This document shows, in pieces, positions 47,946-57,585 of a stretch of DNA of 64,000 nucleotides. The translations under genes and the position numbers were made by a program. Source of the stretch: an uncultured Marinoscillum sp. (GTDB taxonomy: Bacteria; Bacteroidota; Bacteroidia; Cytophagales; MED-G16); NCBI GenBank assembly GCA_902523065.1, contig CABYXZ010000002.1, positions 1 through 64,000 of the forward strand, read 5' to 3'. The notes under the pieces are model-generated. The model had not been told where the DNA came from. It ran no database searches and worked only from the letters and a program-made list of their open reading frames with translations. Within the stretch, counting starts at the first letter, position 1, and every line of letters begins with the position of its first letter.

Positions 47946-48725
47946 CTAGTAGTAGGTTCCATTTTTATTTTTCCAGTATCTTAAAATAATATATCCAATG
48001 AGCATACCTCCTAGATGAGCAAGGTGAGCTACATTGTCTCCAGGCATTCTATTCAGTTCACTCCAAACTTCATAAATACCATATCCTAAAACAAGATATT
48101 TAGCTTTTATAGGAAATGGAAAGAAAAGCATATATAATTCCATATTTGGAAATAACATTGCAAATGCCAACAATATACCAAAAACTGCTCCAGATGCTCC
48201 GACCATAGGGATATTACTTTTACCTTCTAGAATGCTTCTTGCAATGCTAATACTTTCATCAATGTACTGAGATGACTCAGGATTCTCGGAGTAAGAGTTT
48301 ATAAAATCATATAACTGATTATAATATTCTTTTGATTCATCGAGTATTAATTTTCTAAAAGATTCTGGTGATGGTTGGGATGTGTATCTCATTACTTTAT
48401 TTTCTAGGTTAAAGTTTTCAACAAAATTAACTCCAGAGTACAGTGCACCAGCCCCAACACCAGTTATCAAATAAAAAATAAAAAATTTTCTAGAACCCCA
48501 AACCCTCTCAAGTATTGGACCAAAGACCAGAACCGCGAACATATTACTAAAAATATGTCCAATTCCAGCATGGATCCACATGTAAGTGAGAAATTGGTAA
48601 GGTTTAAAATCTGGAGATAATATGTATCGAAGTCCAAACCACTCGATGACGTAGTTTGTTGTAAATAGAAAAATTATTCCATTAATTATTAGTATGTTTT
48701 TTGCTGCTGGAGTTAGGTTAAACAT
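47946..48725 (-). CDS. Rhomboid family intramembrane serine protease (259 residues)
   Basis: WIHAGIGHIFSNMFAVLVFGP is the HxxxN loop, GASGAVFGILLAFAM the serine motif and VAHLAHLGGMLIGY the histidine motif, all canonical. A long hydrophilic insert (about residues 105-175, from FNLENKVMRYTSQ to ILEGKSNIPM) lies between helices before the catalytic serine. It starts on the shared TAATG with mutL and is followed 2 bases later by the second rhomboid gene. Confidence 0.9.
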   Translation of the reverse strand: MFNLTPAAKNILIINGIIFLFTTNYVIEWFGLRYILSPDFKPYQFLTYMWIHAGIGHIFSNMFAVLVFGPILERVWGSRKFFIFYLITGVGAGALYSGVNFVENFNLENKVMRYTSQPSPESFRKLILDESKEYYNQLYDFINSYSENPESSQYIDESISIARSILEGKSNIPMVGASGAVFGILLAFAMLFPNMELYMLFFPFPIKAKYLVLGYGIYEVWSELNRMPGDNVAHLAHLGGMLIGYIILRYWKNKNGTYY

Positions 48726-50467
48726 TAGAATAAATTTTCTACTTTTTCAATACCTAATTCTATATAATTTTGTTTCCCTTCAGGCGTATATTTTGGATTC
48801 TTACATGCAAACAATTTATCTATAATTAGATTCATTTCTTCTTCACTTAAAACTTTGCTAGTTATAATTTTTACTTTTTTAGAGAAAAACTTAAGAATAG
48901 ATATTCTTCTTTCACTCATAATATCTGCATTATTATTTTTTATCTCTTCAATAAATCCCTCAATTAAATCTTTTTCGTTAACGTCATTTATACCTGCTGG
49001 GATTCCGTTAATAACCACTGAATTTTTTCCAAAATAATCTATATCAAAACCTATTGATCTTATATCTTCAATAATGGTTTTCATTATCTCGAAGTCGGGT
49101 TTATTTAAATCAATATATTGAGGAAATAGGTTTTGTTGAGTATGAGAAAACTTATTTATTCCTTTTTCAAACTTTTCAAATATTATTCTTTGTTGACAAT
49201 TTCTGTGGTTGAAAACAAGAAGCTTTTCTCCGAGTTGTTTAAATATAAATTTATCGAGGAACTGAACTGGTTTATTATCTACAACAGATTCTTCATTATC
49301 ACTAAAAAGATAGGATGATTTATTTTCTGATTTAATATTTTCAAATATTTCATCCCAATCATTCCCTCTTTTAATATTTATATCAGTTGAATTTTTAAGT
49401 TTTCCTCTATTGGTATCATAAGTTGAAACGGCTTCCTTGAGAAAGTTGACGTCAGCATCAAAGTTTATTGATGGAGATATATTGTATTTATCGATTGTTT
49501 TTCTAACGCTTGAATTAACAAGACTATAAATTAACTTTTCGTCTTCAAATTTAATTTCGGTTTTTGTTGGATGTATATTAATATCAACCTTTGAGGTATC
49601 TAGATTGATGAATATGATATAAAAAGGGTACTTTTTTTCGTCAATCAGACCCTCATAACTTTTATATATAGCATGTCCAATATAGGTGCTTTTTACAAAT
49701 CTGTTGTTAACAAAGAGGAACTGTTCACCTCTTGTTTTTTTTGAGTTTTCAGGCTTACCTATGTATCCAGTAATGTCAATACCATCAAATTCCTCGTTAC
49801 ATTCAATAACTTTTTTTTCATAGCCTTTCCTAAAGATTTCAGTTATCCTTTTTTTAAGATTTGATTCTTTTAAGTTAAAAACCTCAGCCTCCTCATTTAT
49901 TAAAATAAAATTCACTTTGTGATTTGATAGAGCAGACCTAATAAATTCGTCAAAGATATGTCTTAGCTCTACATTATTAGATTTTAGAAAATTTCTTCTT
50001 GCCGGTATATTAAAAAATAAATTTTTTACGTTGATTATTGTTCCGGATTGTATATCAGATTTTTTTTCTTCTAAAACTTTTGAGTCTTTTATAACTATTT
50101 CATTACCAATTTTGCATGTTTTGGTTTTGGATTTTATTCTTAATTCTGCTACTGATGATATTGAAGAAAGGGCTTCTCCCCTAAAACCCATTGTCTTAAT
50201 TTTATAAAGATCTTCTGCAACTTTTAATTTTGATGTAGAATGTCTAAGAAAACATTTTTTAATATCCTCCTTGTCCATACCTACTCCGTCATCAATCACA
50301 GTTATTGATTCTTTACCTGCATCTTTAACAATTAGTTTTATATTTTTTGCATTTGCATCAATACTATTTTCAATGAGCTCTTTAACTATGGAAGCTGGTC
50401 TTTGAATTACTTCTCCAGCTGCAATTTGATTTGCAACTGCTTTTGGTAATAATTTGATTCTACTCAT
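48725..50467 (-). CDS. mutL: DNA mismatch repair protein MutL, endonuclease motif degraded
   Basis: Links MutS mismatch recognition to downstream strand removal. The GHKL ATPase domain is intact: NQIAAGEVIQRPASIVKEL, DDGVGM, RHSTSKL, GFRGEALSSISSV. The C-terminal endonuclease site, normally DQHA-x2-E-x4-E, reads NHRNCQQRIIFE (around residue 419), and the CPHGRP-type motif reads YTPEGKQ. So metal-dependent nicking looks lost. 580 residues. Stop and next start share TAATG; start overlaps the small upstream gene by ATGA. Confidence 0.95.
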   Translation of the reverse strand: MSRIKLLPKAVANQIAAGEVIQRPASIVKELIENSIDANAKNIKLIVKDAGKESITVIDDGVGMDKEDIKKCFLRHSTSKLKVAEDLYKIKTMGFRGEALSSISSVAELRIKSKTKTCKIGNEIVIKDSKVLEEKKSDIQSGTIINVKNLFFNIPARRNFLKSNNVELRHIFDEFIRSALSNHKVNFILINEEAEVFNLKESNLKKRITEIFRKGYEKKVIECNEEFDGIDITGYIGKPENSKKTRGEQFLFVNNRFVKSTYIGHAIYKSYEGLIDEKKYPFYIIFINLDTSKVDINIHPTKTEIKFEDEKLIYSLVNSSVRKTIDKYNISPSINFDADVNFLKEAVSTYDTNRGKLKNSTDINIKRGNDWDEIFENIKSENKSSYLFSDNEESVVDNKPVQFLDKFIFKQLGEKLLVFNHRNCQQRIIFEKFEKGINKFSHTQQNLFPQYIDLNKPDFEIMKTIIEDIRSIGFDIDYFGKNSVVINGIPAGINDVNEKDLIEGFIEEIKNNNADIMSERRISILKFFSKKVKIITSKVLSEEEMNLIIDKLFACKNPKYTPEGKQNYIELGIEKVENLF

Positions 50468-50763
50468 TTCTTTTTTATGAAATTTTTATATAATAACCAA
50501 ATACAAAATAGAGGTACAAAAATAAAAATTTTATTACCCGCATATAACCAGCCAAAAATAAAAAATGAAAGAAAAAATGCTATAATTATTTGTAATTTTG
50601 AACTACTTAATTGTTCACTTTTTTTGGATCTGCTAAAATATTTTTTTGAATTTTTTATTCCTGAAACTCTTTGATCTATGTCATCTTTGACGGGGTCATA
50701 ATGTCTTGGAGAAAATTTAAATTTTCTGTTATTAGGAAGTCTTATAAAAGATGGCAACTTCAT
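50464..50763 (-). CDS. Small membrane protein of unknown function
   Basis: 99 residues: a basic N-terminal half (LPNNRKFKFSPRHYDPVKDD) and two C-terminal hydrophobic helices (IIAFFLSFFIFGWLY and IFIFVPLFCIWLL). The PRHYDP motif recurs, from memory, in a conserved Flavobacteriia small protein upstream of mutL, but I cannot name a family. It heads the minus-strand operon with mutL, two rhomboids and DUF2891. Confidence 0.7.
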   Translation of the reverse strand: MKLPSFIRLPNNRKFKFSPRHYDPVKDDIDQRVSGIKNSKKYFSRSKKSEQLSSSKLQIIIAFFLSFFIFGWLYAGNKIFIFVPLFCIWLLYKNFIKKK

Positions 50764-50882
50764 TTTTACAAATCATATTAATTAATCTTAAAGATAGATT
50801 GAAAATTTGTTAAATTAGTAATGATACTTGAAATGAAGATAATATTTATTTATTCTGCAAATTTTAAATCTTTAAGATTTTG

Positions 50883-52001
50883 ATGAAGATAGGAATTTTA
50901 TGTTATCCTACTTTTGGTGGAAGTGGAGTAGTTGCAACAGAACTTGGAAAGTCTCTTTCAGAGAAAGGTAATATTGTTCATTTTATTTCTTATGCTCAAC
51001 CAGCAAGATTGAACTTAATTAGTGATAATTTATTTTATCACGAGGTTTCAGTTAAAAACTATCCATTATTTGATTTTCCACCTTATGAAACCTCTTTAAC
51101 AAGTAAGCTAGTTGAAATTGTTAAGTTTGAAAGACTTGACTTAATACATGTTCATTATGCTATTCCACATGCTTCTGCTGCAATTCTAGCTAAAGAGATT
51201 TTGAAGACTATGGGTATTAATATTCCAGTAATTACTACACTTCATGGAACGGACATTACTCTAGTAGGAAAAGATCCGTCATGTAAACCGGTTATTAATC
51301 ATTCTATTAATTTATCGGATAGAGTTTCTGCTGTTTCTCAAAGTTTAAAAGATGATACAGAAAAAACATTTGATATTACAAATAAGATAGATGTCATCCC
51401 TAATTTTATTGATCTTAAAAAATATACCTCTGTCAAAAAGAATAATTACAGATCTAAGTTTTGTGATCAAGGTGATAAATTGTTGATACACACGTCTAAT
51501 TTCAGAAAAGTAAAAAGAATCCAAGATGTAATTAACGTATTTTGTAAAATAAGGAAAAAGAAAAGATGTAAATTAATAATGATAGGTGATGGTCCTGAAA
51601 GAGCAAATATTGAATCTTTAACCAGAACACTTTGTTCTTTAAATGATGTTATCTTTATTGGTAAAGTTCCAGATGTAGAAAATGTATTATTTCAAGCTGA
51701 TCTTTTTCTTTTGCCCTCCGAAAAAGAAAGTTTTGGTCTATCAGCTTTAGAGGCTATGGCTTCATCAGTTCCGGTTGTAAGTTCAAATGCAGGTGGTCTA
51801 CCTGAATTGATTGAAAATGCAAAGTCTGGATATATATGTAAAATTGGAGATGTAGAGGATATGTCAAAAAAATCTCTTGATATTTTAGACGATAAAAATT
51901 TAAAAATATTTAAAGAGAATGCTCTTAAGAGTGCAAAAAATTATGATATTGAGAAAATATTACCAGAATATATTAAAATGTATAAAGGCGTCCTAAAGTA
52001 G
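50883..52001 (+). CDS. bshA: N-acetyl-alpha-D-glucosaminyl L-malate synthase BshA
   Basis: First enzyme of bacillithiol synthesis: transfers GlcNAc from UDP-GlcNAc to L-malate. The GT4 fold starts MKIGILCYPTFGGSGVVATE, then HFISYAQPARL, LIHVHYAIPHAS, TTLHGTDITLVG and a C-terminal SEKESFGLSALEAMASSVPV, all close to BshA. 372 residues from the ATG at 50883; the frame also allows a TTG one codon earlier. The PhoH-like gene begins 7 bases downstream. Confidence 0.92.
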   Translation: MKIGILCYPTFGGSGVVATELGKSLSEKGNIVHFISYAQPARLNLISDNLFYHEVSVKNYPLFDFPPYETSLTSKLVEIVKFERLDLIHVHYAIPHASAAILAKEILKTMGINIPVITTLHGTDITLVGKDPSCKPVINHSINLSDRVSAVSQSLKDDTEKTFDITNKIDVIPNFIDLKKYTSVKKNNYRSKFCDQGDKLLIHTSNFRKVKRIQDVINVFCKIRKKKRCKLIMIGDGPERANIESLTRTLCSLNDVIFIGKVPDVENVLFQADLFLLPSEKESFGLSALEAMASSVPVVSSNAGGLPELIENAKSGYICKIGDVEDMSKKSLDILDDKNLKIFKENALKSAKNYDIEKILPEYIKMYKGVLK

Positions 52002-52008
52002 AATATAA

Positions 52009-53331
52009 GTGGTTAAGAAAAGAAAAAAAATTTATGTTCTAGATACCTCAGTAATATTATATTCCCATGATTCAATTATGAATTTTGAGGAGAATGATAT
52101 TGGAATTCCTATTACAGTGCTTGAGGAGTTAGATCATATGAAAAAAGGAAATGATACCCTAAATTTTGAAGCTAGAGAATTTATAAGGATGATAGATAAA
52201 CTATCGCATGAGAAAATGCTTAGTGATTGGATTCCTTTAAATGGCAAGACAAAAGGAAAATTCAAAATTCTAGTAAATCAAGAAACAAAAAATAATATTT
52301 TTCATGATGAAATAAATGATCATAAAATTCTAGATTCAGCTTTAAATCTACAGAAAGAAGAAAAAGATAAAACAGTTACTTTAGTATCGAAGGATATAAA
52401 CCTTAGACTTAAGGCTAAATCACTAAATCTTAATGCTGAAGATTATCTTACGGGTAAAATTAAAAATCTTAATTCTCTAGAATATGAAAGTCAGGTAATT
52501 GAAAACATAAAGTCAGGAACAATTGATGAAATATATTTAAATAACACAATTAGTAAAAAAGATATCTTTCCAAGAAAAAAACTTTCCGACAATTCCTATT
52601 ATGTACTAAAAAATTCAAAAAAATCTGCTTTAATATATCATGATTCTGATGAAGGTAATATATGTAGGATTGAAAAGACCTCAGTTTCTGGTATAACCCC
52701 AAGAAATGCTGAACAAGCCTTTGCTATTCATTCTCTATTAAATGAAAAAATACCACTTGTATCAATAAATGGAGTTGCTGGAACAGGTAAAACTTTACTT
52801 GCAGTAGCTGCTGCAATATCCCAGAGAAGAAATTACAAACAGATATTTGTAGCTAGGCCAATTGTTCCTCTCGGTAATAAAGATATTGGGTATTTGCCTG
52901 GAGATATTTCCTCAAAAATAAATCCATACATGGAGCCGTTATGGGATAATTTTAAATACATCCAAAACCAATATAGCGAAACCTCAAAGGAGTTTAAAGT
53001 TCTTAAAAATATGATTGATTCTGAAAAACTTATTATTCAACCTCTAGCTTATATAAGAGGAAGAAGTTTTTCTAATATTTTCTTTATTATTGATGAAGCC
53101 CAGAATTTAACCCCCCATGAAGTAAAAACAATCATATCAAGAGCAGGAGAAAATACTAAAATTGTTTTTGCTGGAGATATTAATCAGATTGATACGCCGT
53201 ACCTTGATTCACAAAGTAATGGTTTATCATATCTAATTGATAAGCTCAAGGGCCAGCAATTATATTCACATGTAACATTAAGAAAAGGAGAAAGATCAAA
53301 GTTGGCTAACTTAGCGAATGAACTTTTATAG
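52009..53331 (+). CDS. PIN domain-PhoH family ATPase
   Basis: 440 residues in two parts. The N-terminal PIN nuclease domain (residues about 5-145) has LDTSVILYSHDS, LEELDHMKKG and DHKILDSAL, with its acidic residues. The C-terminal PhoH ATPase has SINGVAGTGKTLLAVAAA (Walker A) and FFIIDEAQNLTPHEVKT (Walker B). Such fusions are thought to be RNA-processing toxin-like or RNA helicase/nuclease proteins. Start is GTG, placed just after the bshA stop. Acs starts 2 bases later. Confidence 0.9.
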   Translation: MVKKRKKIYVLDTSVILYSHDSIMNFEENDIGIPITVLEELDHMKKGNDTLNFEAREFIRMIDKLSHEKMLSDWIPLNGKTKGKFKILVNQETKNNIFHDEINDHKILDSALNLQKEEKDKTVTLVSKDINLRLKAKSLNLNAEDYLTGKIKNLNSLEYESQVIENIKSGTIDEIYLNNTISKKDIFPRKKLSDNSYYVLKNSKKSALIYHDSDEGNICRIEKTSVSGITPRNAEQAFAIHSLLNEKIPLVSINGVAGTGKTLLAVAAAISQRRNYKQIFVARPIVPLGNKDIGYLPGDISSKINPYMEPLWDNFKYIQNQYSETSKEFKVLKNMIDSEKLIIQPLAYIRGRSFSNIFFIIDEAQNLTPHEVKTIISRAGENTKIVFAGDINQIDTPYLDSQSNGLSYLIDKLKGQQLYSHVTLRKGERSKLANLANELL

Positions 53332-53333
53332 TT

Positions 53334-55229
53334 ATGATTAAATCTTTATCTCAATACAAAGAAGATTACAGAAAAAGCGTAGAAGATCCAGCAGAATTTT
53401 GGTCTGAATATTCTAAATCATTTTTTTGGAGAAAAGAACCAGGCAATATCCTTTCTTGGAACTTTGAAGACCCAGATGTCAAATGGTTTTTTGACGGTAA
53501 ACTGAATATTACTGAGAATATTTTTGAGAGAAATAAAAAAAATGAAAACGATACAGCAATTATTTGGGAGCCTAATGACCCAAATGAGAAAAATAAAGAG
53601 TTATCATATTCTCAATTATTTAAGCAAGTCTGTTCCTTTGCAAACGTCCTCAAAGCTCTTGGTGTTAAAAAAGGGGATAGAGTTATAATTTATTTACCTA
53701 TGATTCCAGAGGCAGCAATTTCAATGCTAGCGTGTGCTAGGATAGGTGCTGTGCATTCAGTGGTATTTGCAGGTTTTAGTGCAAAATCGTTATCAGATAG
53801 AATTAATGATTGTAAAGCAAAAGTAGTTGTTACTTCTGACGGTAATTATAGAGGTAATAAAACTATTCCAGTAAAAGATGTAGTTGATGAGGCGCTGAAA
53901 ACGTCTTCTTCAGTTAAAAGTGTTTTGACTATAAAAAGAACAAATTCTAAAATTCAAATGGTTGAAGGAAGAGATTACTGGTATCAGGACCTTATAAAAA
54001 GTGTAAAAAATTACTGCGCTGCAGAAATGATGGATTCAGAAGATCTATTGTTTATATTATACACGTCTGGATCAACAGGAAAGCCTAAGGGTGTAGTGCA
54101 TACGTGTGGTGGATACATGATATATAGTCAATACTCTTTTGAGAATATTTTTCAATATGAAAGAGGCGACACGTATTGGTGTACTGCTGATGTTGGTTGG
54201 ATTACTGGTCATAGTTATATTGTGTATGGACCACTTTTATCTGGAGCAAAAACCATAATGTTTGAAGGTGTACCTAATTACCCTACTCCTTCCAGATTTT
54301 GGGATGTTATTGATAAGTATGATGTTAATCAATTTTATACTGCTCCAACAGCTATTAGAGCTCTTCAGTCATATGGTGATAAATATGTAGATGGATATGA
54401 ATTTAGATCTCTTAAAGTAATTGGCTCAGTTGGTGAGCCAATTAATGAGGAAGCGTGGAAATGGTATTATGAGAAAGTAGGTATGAGAAAATGTCCACTA
54501 GTTGATACATGGTGGCAAACTGAGACAGGGGGAATTATGATCTCTCCAATACCAAACGTAATTGATTGTAAGCCAACCTACGCAACATTACCATTGCCTG
54601 GAATTCAGCCAATTTTATTAGACAATGATGGAAATGAAATCAAGGAAAATAATAGGGAAGGAAATTTATGTATTAAATTTCCATGGCCATCTATATTAAG
54701 AACAACTTATGGTGATCATAAGAGATGTAAGGAAACTTATTTCTCAACATTTAAAGGCTATTATTTTACGGGTGATGGTGCAAAAAGAGATGACAATGGT
54801 ATGTACAGAATACTTGGTAGGGTTGATGATGTTATTAATGTTTCAGGACATAGAATAGGTACTGCCGAGGTTGAAGATGCAATAAATCAAGATGTAAATG
54901 TAGTTGAATCTGCAGTAGTTGGATACCCTCATGAAATTAAGGGTCAGGGAATATTTGCTTTTGTAATCATAAATAACCTGAAATCAGGATATGATTACTC
55001 TTCTTCAATTAGGTTGTCGGTAACAAAACATATAGGTCCAATAGCTAAGCCTGACAATATTTTGATTGTTCCAGGTCTTCCTAAGACAAGATCAGGTAAG
55101 ATTATGAGAAGAATTTTGAGAAAAATTTCTAGTAAAGAATTTGATAATTTCGGTGATACGTCAACATTACTAAACCCAGAAATTATAGATTTAATAACTA
55201 GTCTATATAAAGACAAAATAAATAAATGA
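53334..55229 (+). CDS. acs: Acetyl-coenzyme A synthetase
   Basis: AMP-forming ligase converting acetate, ATP and CoA to acetyl-CoA. 631 residues, family length. Seen: WFFDGKLNITENIFERN at the N-terminus, LYTSGSTGKPKGVVHT (P-loop-like A3 motif), WTAD/WITGHSYIVYGPL region, WWQTETGGIMISP, YFTGDGAKRDDNG, and the acetyl-lysine site TRSGKIMRRIL near the C-terminus. Converges with the sorbosone dehydrogenase-like gene with one base between stops. Confidence 0.95.
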   Translation: MIKSLSQYKEDYRKSVEDPAEFWSEYSKSFFWRKEPGNILSWNFEDPDVKWFFDGKLNITENIFERNKKNENDTAIIWEPNDPNEKNKELSYSQLFKQVCSFANVLKALGVKKGDRVIIYLPMIPEAAISMLACARIGAVHSVVFAGFSAKSLSDRINDCKAKVVVTSDGNYRGNKTIPVKDVVDEALKTSSSVKSVLTIKRTNSKIQMVEGRDYWYQDLIKSVKNYCAAEMMDSEDLLFILYTSGSTGKPKGVVHTCGGYMIYSQYSFENIFQYERGDTYWCTADVGWITGHSYIVYGPLLSGAKTIMFEGVPNYPTPSRFWDVIDKYDVNQFYTAPTAIRALQSYGDKYVDGYEFRSLKVIGSVGEPINEEAWKWYYEKVGMRKCPLVDTWWQTETGGIMISPIPNVIDCKPTYATLPLPGIQPILLDNDGNEIKENNREGNLCIKFPWPSILRTTYGDHKRCKETYFSTFKGYYFTGDGAKRDDNGMYRILGRVDDVINVSGHRIGTAEVEDAINQDVNVVESAVVGYPHEIKGQGIFAFVIINNLKSGYDYSSSIRLSVTKHIGPIAKPDNILIVPGLPKTRSGKIMRRILRKISSKEFDNFGDTSTLLNPEIIDLITSLYKDKINK

Positions 55230-55230
55230 A

Positions 55231-56673
55231 TTAATTAATAATATCTAACCCTTCTTCCGGTTGTTTAATGTTTGATTTACTAATTCTTCTATTTTTCATT
55301 GAGACTAAGTTTTGATCACTAAAACTTTCTTTACTACCATTAAATATTATTCTCCATATTTTTCCTTTTTTTGATTCCGATATGTAAAGAGAACCATCTG
55401 GACCCTGTGCTAATCCCATCGGTCTGTGCTCAGCTTCTTCCATATCGCTGATAACTTCTCTTCCAATAAAACCATCAGCAAATATTTCCATTTCACCTTT
55501 TGGAACTCCTTCTTCAAATGGAATAAAACCTACTACATATCCTGCTTGTGGATAGGGCATTCTATTTGTTGATCCGTGAAAAGCAATAAAAGCACCATTT
55601 TTATATCTTTCAGGAAATTGATTTCCAGTATAAAAAAGTAAGTCATTAGGAGCCCAGTGTGCAGGGAGCCCCATAATTGGATTAGAATAATCTTTTGACT
55701 CTATTTTACCATTACCTCCATATTCTGGGGCAAGCATTCTTTTATTTTGGAAATGATCGTAATAAGTGTAAGGCCAACCATAATTATCTCCACTTTCAAT
55801 CTTCATAAATTCTTCTGCCGGAAGGACAGTGTTATCCCATTTAGAATAGTACTGAGGGTAATGGTTGTGAAGAAAATCTCTGCCATGATTTACACCATAC
55901 AAGCTATTCACTTCATTATTCCATGTTAAACCAACTACACTTCTAATACCAGTTGCGTATCTTATCCCATCCTTTAGGGATTGTCCTAATTTATTTTTAT
56001 TAAACTTCCATATTCCTCCAAGTAATTCCAATTGTTCACATGGGTATTGCCCTTTAACATTTTCAGTTGAGTATGTATTTGGTTTAGTGTCCCAGTCTTC
56101 ACATGCATTTGTAGGAGCACTAAATGTTACGTACATATTATCTTCTTTATCAAAAGCCAATGATTTTGCGTTATGCCATCTTATTGGATATGGATCAACA
56201 AGTACTACTTCAGGTTTACCTTTTGGTATCAGTTCGTAAGGATCAAGCAGCTGTCTATAAATAACAAGCTCTGAACTATAATAAAGGTATCCATCATTTA
56301 TTTTCATTTCGGTTCCAAACTTCCCATCATTTGGATAATCCCCAAATCTTTCAACTATATCTGCTTTCCCGTCTCCGTCATTGTCTCTTAGTGCTACATT
56401 ACCATTTCTTCCGGATGCTTTTCTAAGTTTTATATAAATATCTCCATTATTTTTAACAGCCAAATGTCTTGAAGGTCCAACTCCCTCAGATACTACTATA
56501 GCTCCAAATCCATCAGGCATAAATAAACCACCATTATCATTGTCAGCGATAAGATCTTTTTTTATTTTTTTCTCACTATTTTTTGATTTACTGTAATCAC
56601 AATTTATGAGAATTGAGGATAAGGCAAAAAGAAGTAAAATTTTTTTGTTCAATTTCAAAATGTATTTAGCCAT
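55231..56673 (-). CDS. Sorbosone dehydrogenase-like lipoprotein (PQQ-type beta-propeller)
   Basis: 480 residues with lipobox at C25 (SILINC). Beta-propeller of the soluble glucose/sorbosone dehydrogenase superfamily: GFGAIVVSEGVGPSRHLAV, LRDNDGDGKADIVERFGD (calcium-like loop), SLAFDKEDNMYVTF, ATGIRSVVGLTWN, YGVNHGRDFL, and GLAQGPDGSLYISESKKGKIWRI. Oxidation of a sugar with PQQ in the periplasm is the family activity, but whether PQQ is bound here cannot be told. Divergent from the unknown protein gene (60-base gap). Confidence 0.82.
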   Translation of the reverse strand: MAKYILKLNKKILLLFALSSILINCDYSKSKNSEKKIKKDLIADNDNGGLFMPDGFGAIVVSEGVGPSRHLAVKNNGDIYIKLRKASGRNGNVALRDNDGDGKADIVERFGDYPNDGKFGTEMKINDGYLYYSSELVIYRQLLDPYELIPKGKPEVVLVDPYPIRWHNAKSLAFDKEDNMYVTFSAPTNACEDWDTKPNTYSTENVKGQYPCEQLELLGGIWKFNKNKLGQSLKDGIRYATGIRSVVGLTWNNEVNSLYGVNHGRDFLHNHYPQYYSKWDNTVLPAEEFMKIESGDNYGWPYTYYDHFQNKRMLAPEYGGNGKIESKDYSNPIMGLPAHWAPNDLLFYTGNQFPERYKNGAFIAFHGSTNRMPYPQAGYVVGFIPFEEGVPKGEMEIFADGFIGREVISDMEEAEHRPMGLAQGPDGSLYISESKKGKIWRIIFNGSKESFSDQNLVSMKNRRISKSNIKQPEEGLDIIN

Positions 56674-56733
56674 AAAATTATCTCATTAAAATTCCTTTTT
56701 TGAATTTTCTCTTTTCTTTTTTTAGATTGTAGT

Positions 56734-57585
56734 ATGATTATTATCAATTTTCTAACAGTTATTAATTTTATAATCTTCAATAACGGTAATTTCATTGAAA
56801 ATGAATTTGTTCGTGTAGAAACCAAATGGAATTTGTATGAAGAGACAAAGAAGAAACTTATTTATGAAGTTTCATTCAATATAATAAATAAGAAAGAATC
56901 AGAAATATACTATACTGCATCAAGGGTTAAAAACATTCAGAATATTAATAATATGAATTCTAGCTCTGAGGATGTTTCAAATGAAACTTTTGATAATTCT
57001 AGAAATCAAGCGGGTTCAAAGGTCACGACTGCTGTGCAGACTGGTTCATCTTATGTCGATAGTGGAGGATCAAAGTCAGTTGATGACCAGTCTTCTTTAT
57101 CTGGTGGTGGAGCAGGAAGATCTGATGTCACAGATAGGAAATCAATAAAAAAAAATGACGTTAATCAAAAACCTACTATCTCATATAATGTTCTTACCCA
57201 TTTTTTTTCTCTTAACAACTCTAACCCTAAAAACCTCAAATTTTTATTTATGGGGGAGGATCAAAAAATTACAAATTTGATTTCAGATTCACAAGAGACA
57301 TTTTCATACAGTATTCCATTAAATAATTTAATTGAAATTGATGGAAGTAGTATTGATAAACCTTTTATATGTAAAATACCTATAGACGGTCTAGTCATAA
57401 AATCAAGAATTGAAATTTCAAAGAGAACAAATCAAAAACCAGAAGAATTTGATCTAAAATTCACTAAGGATGAGGTTTATGCTGGTAAAATAAAGTTATT
57501 ACTTGACAAAACATTTCACTCAAGTATTGAAGACGCAATTACTAAGTACAAAGAATTACAGAAAATTCTAAATGAAAGTATTTAA
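56734..57585 (+). CDS. Unrecognised protein, exported or membrane-anchored
   Basis: 283 residues: a hydrophobic N-terminus (MIIINFLTVINFIIF), a central Ser/Gly/Asn-rich, probably disordered region (about residues 75-145: SSSEDVSNET; GGSKSVDDQSS; SGGGAGRSDV) and a C-terminal part with beta-like segments and a helical end (EDAITKYKELQKILNESI). I do not recognise a family. Its 3' end overlaps the DUF2927-like gene by 14 bp, so the two are almost certainly co-transcribed and may work together. Confidence 0.6.
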   Translation: MIIINFLTVINFIIFNNGNFIENEFVRVETKWNLYEETKKKLIYEVSFNIINKKESEIYYTASRVKNIQNINNMNSSSEDVSNETFDNSRNQAGSKVTTAVQTGSSYVDSGGSKSVDDQSSLSGGGAGRSDVTDRKSIKKNDVNQKPTISYNVLTHFFSLNNSNPKNLKFLFMGEDQKITNLISDSQETFSYSIPLNNLIEIDGSSIDKPFICKIPIDGLVIKSRIEISKRTNQKPEEFDLKFTKDEVYAGKIKLLLDKTFHSSIEDAITKYKELQKILNESI

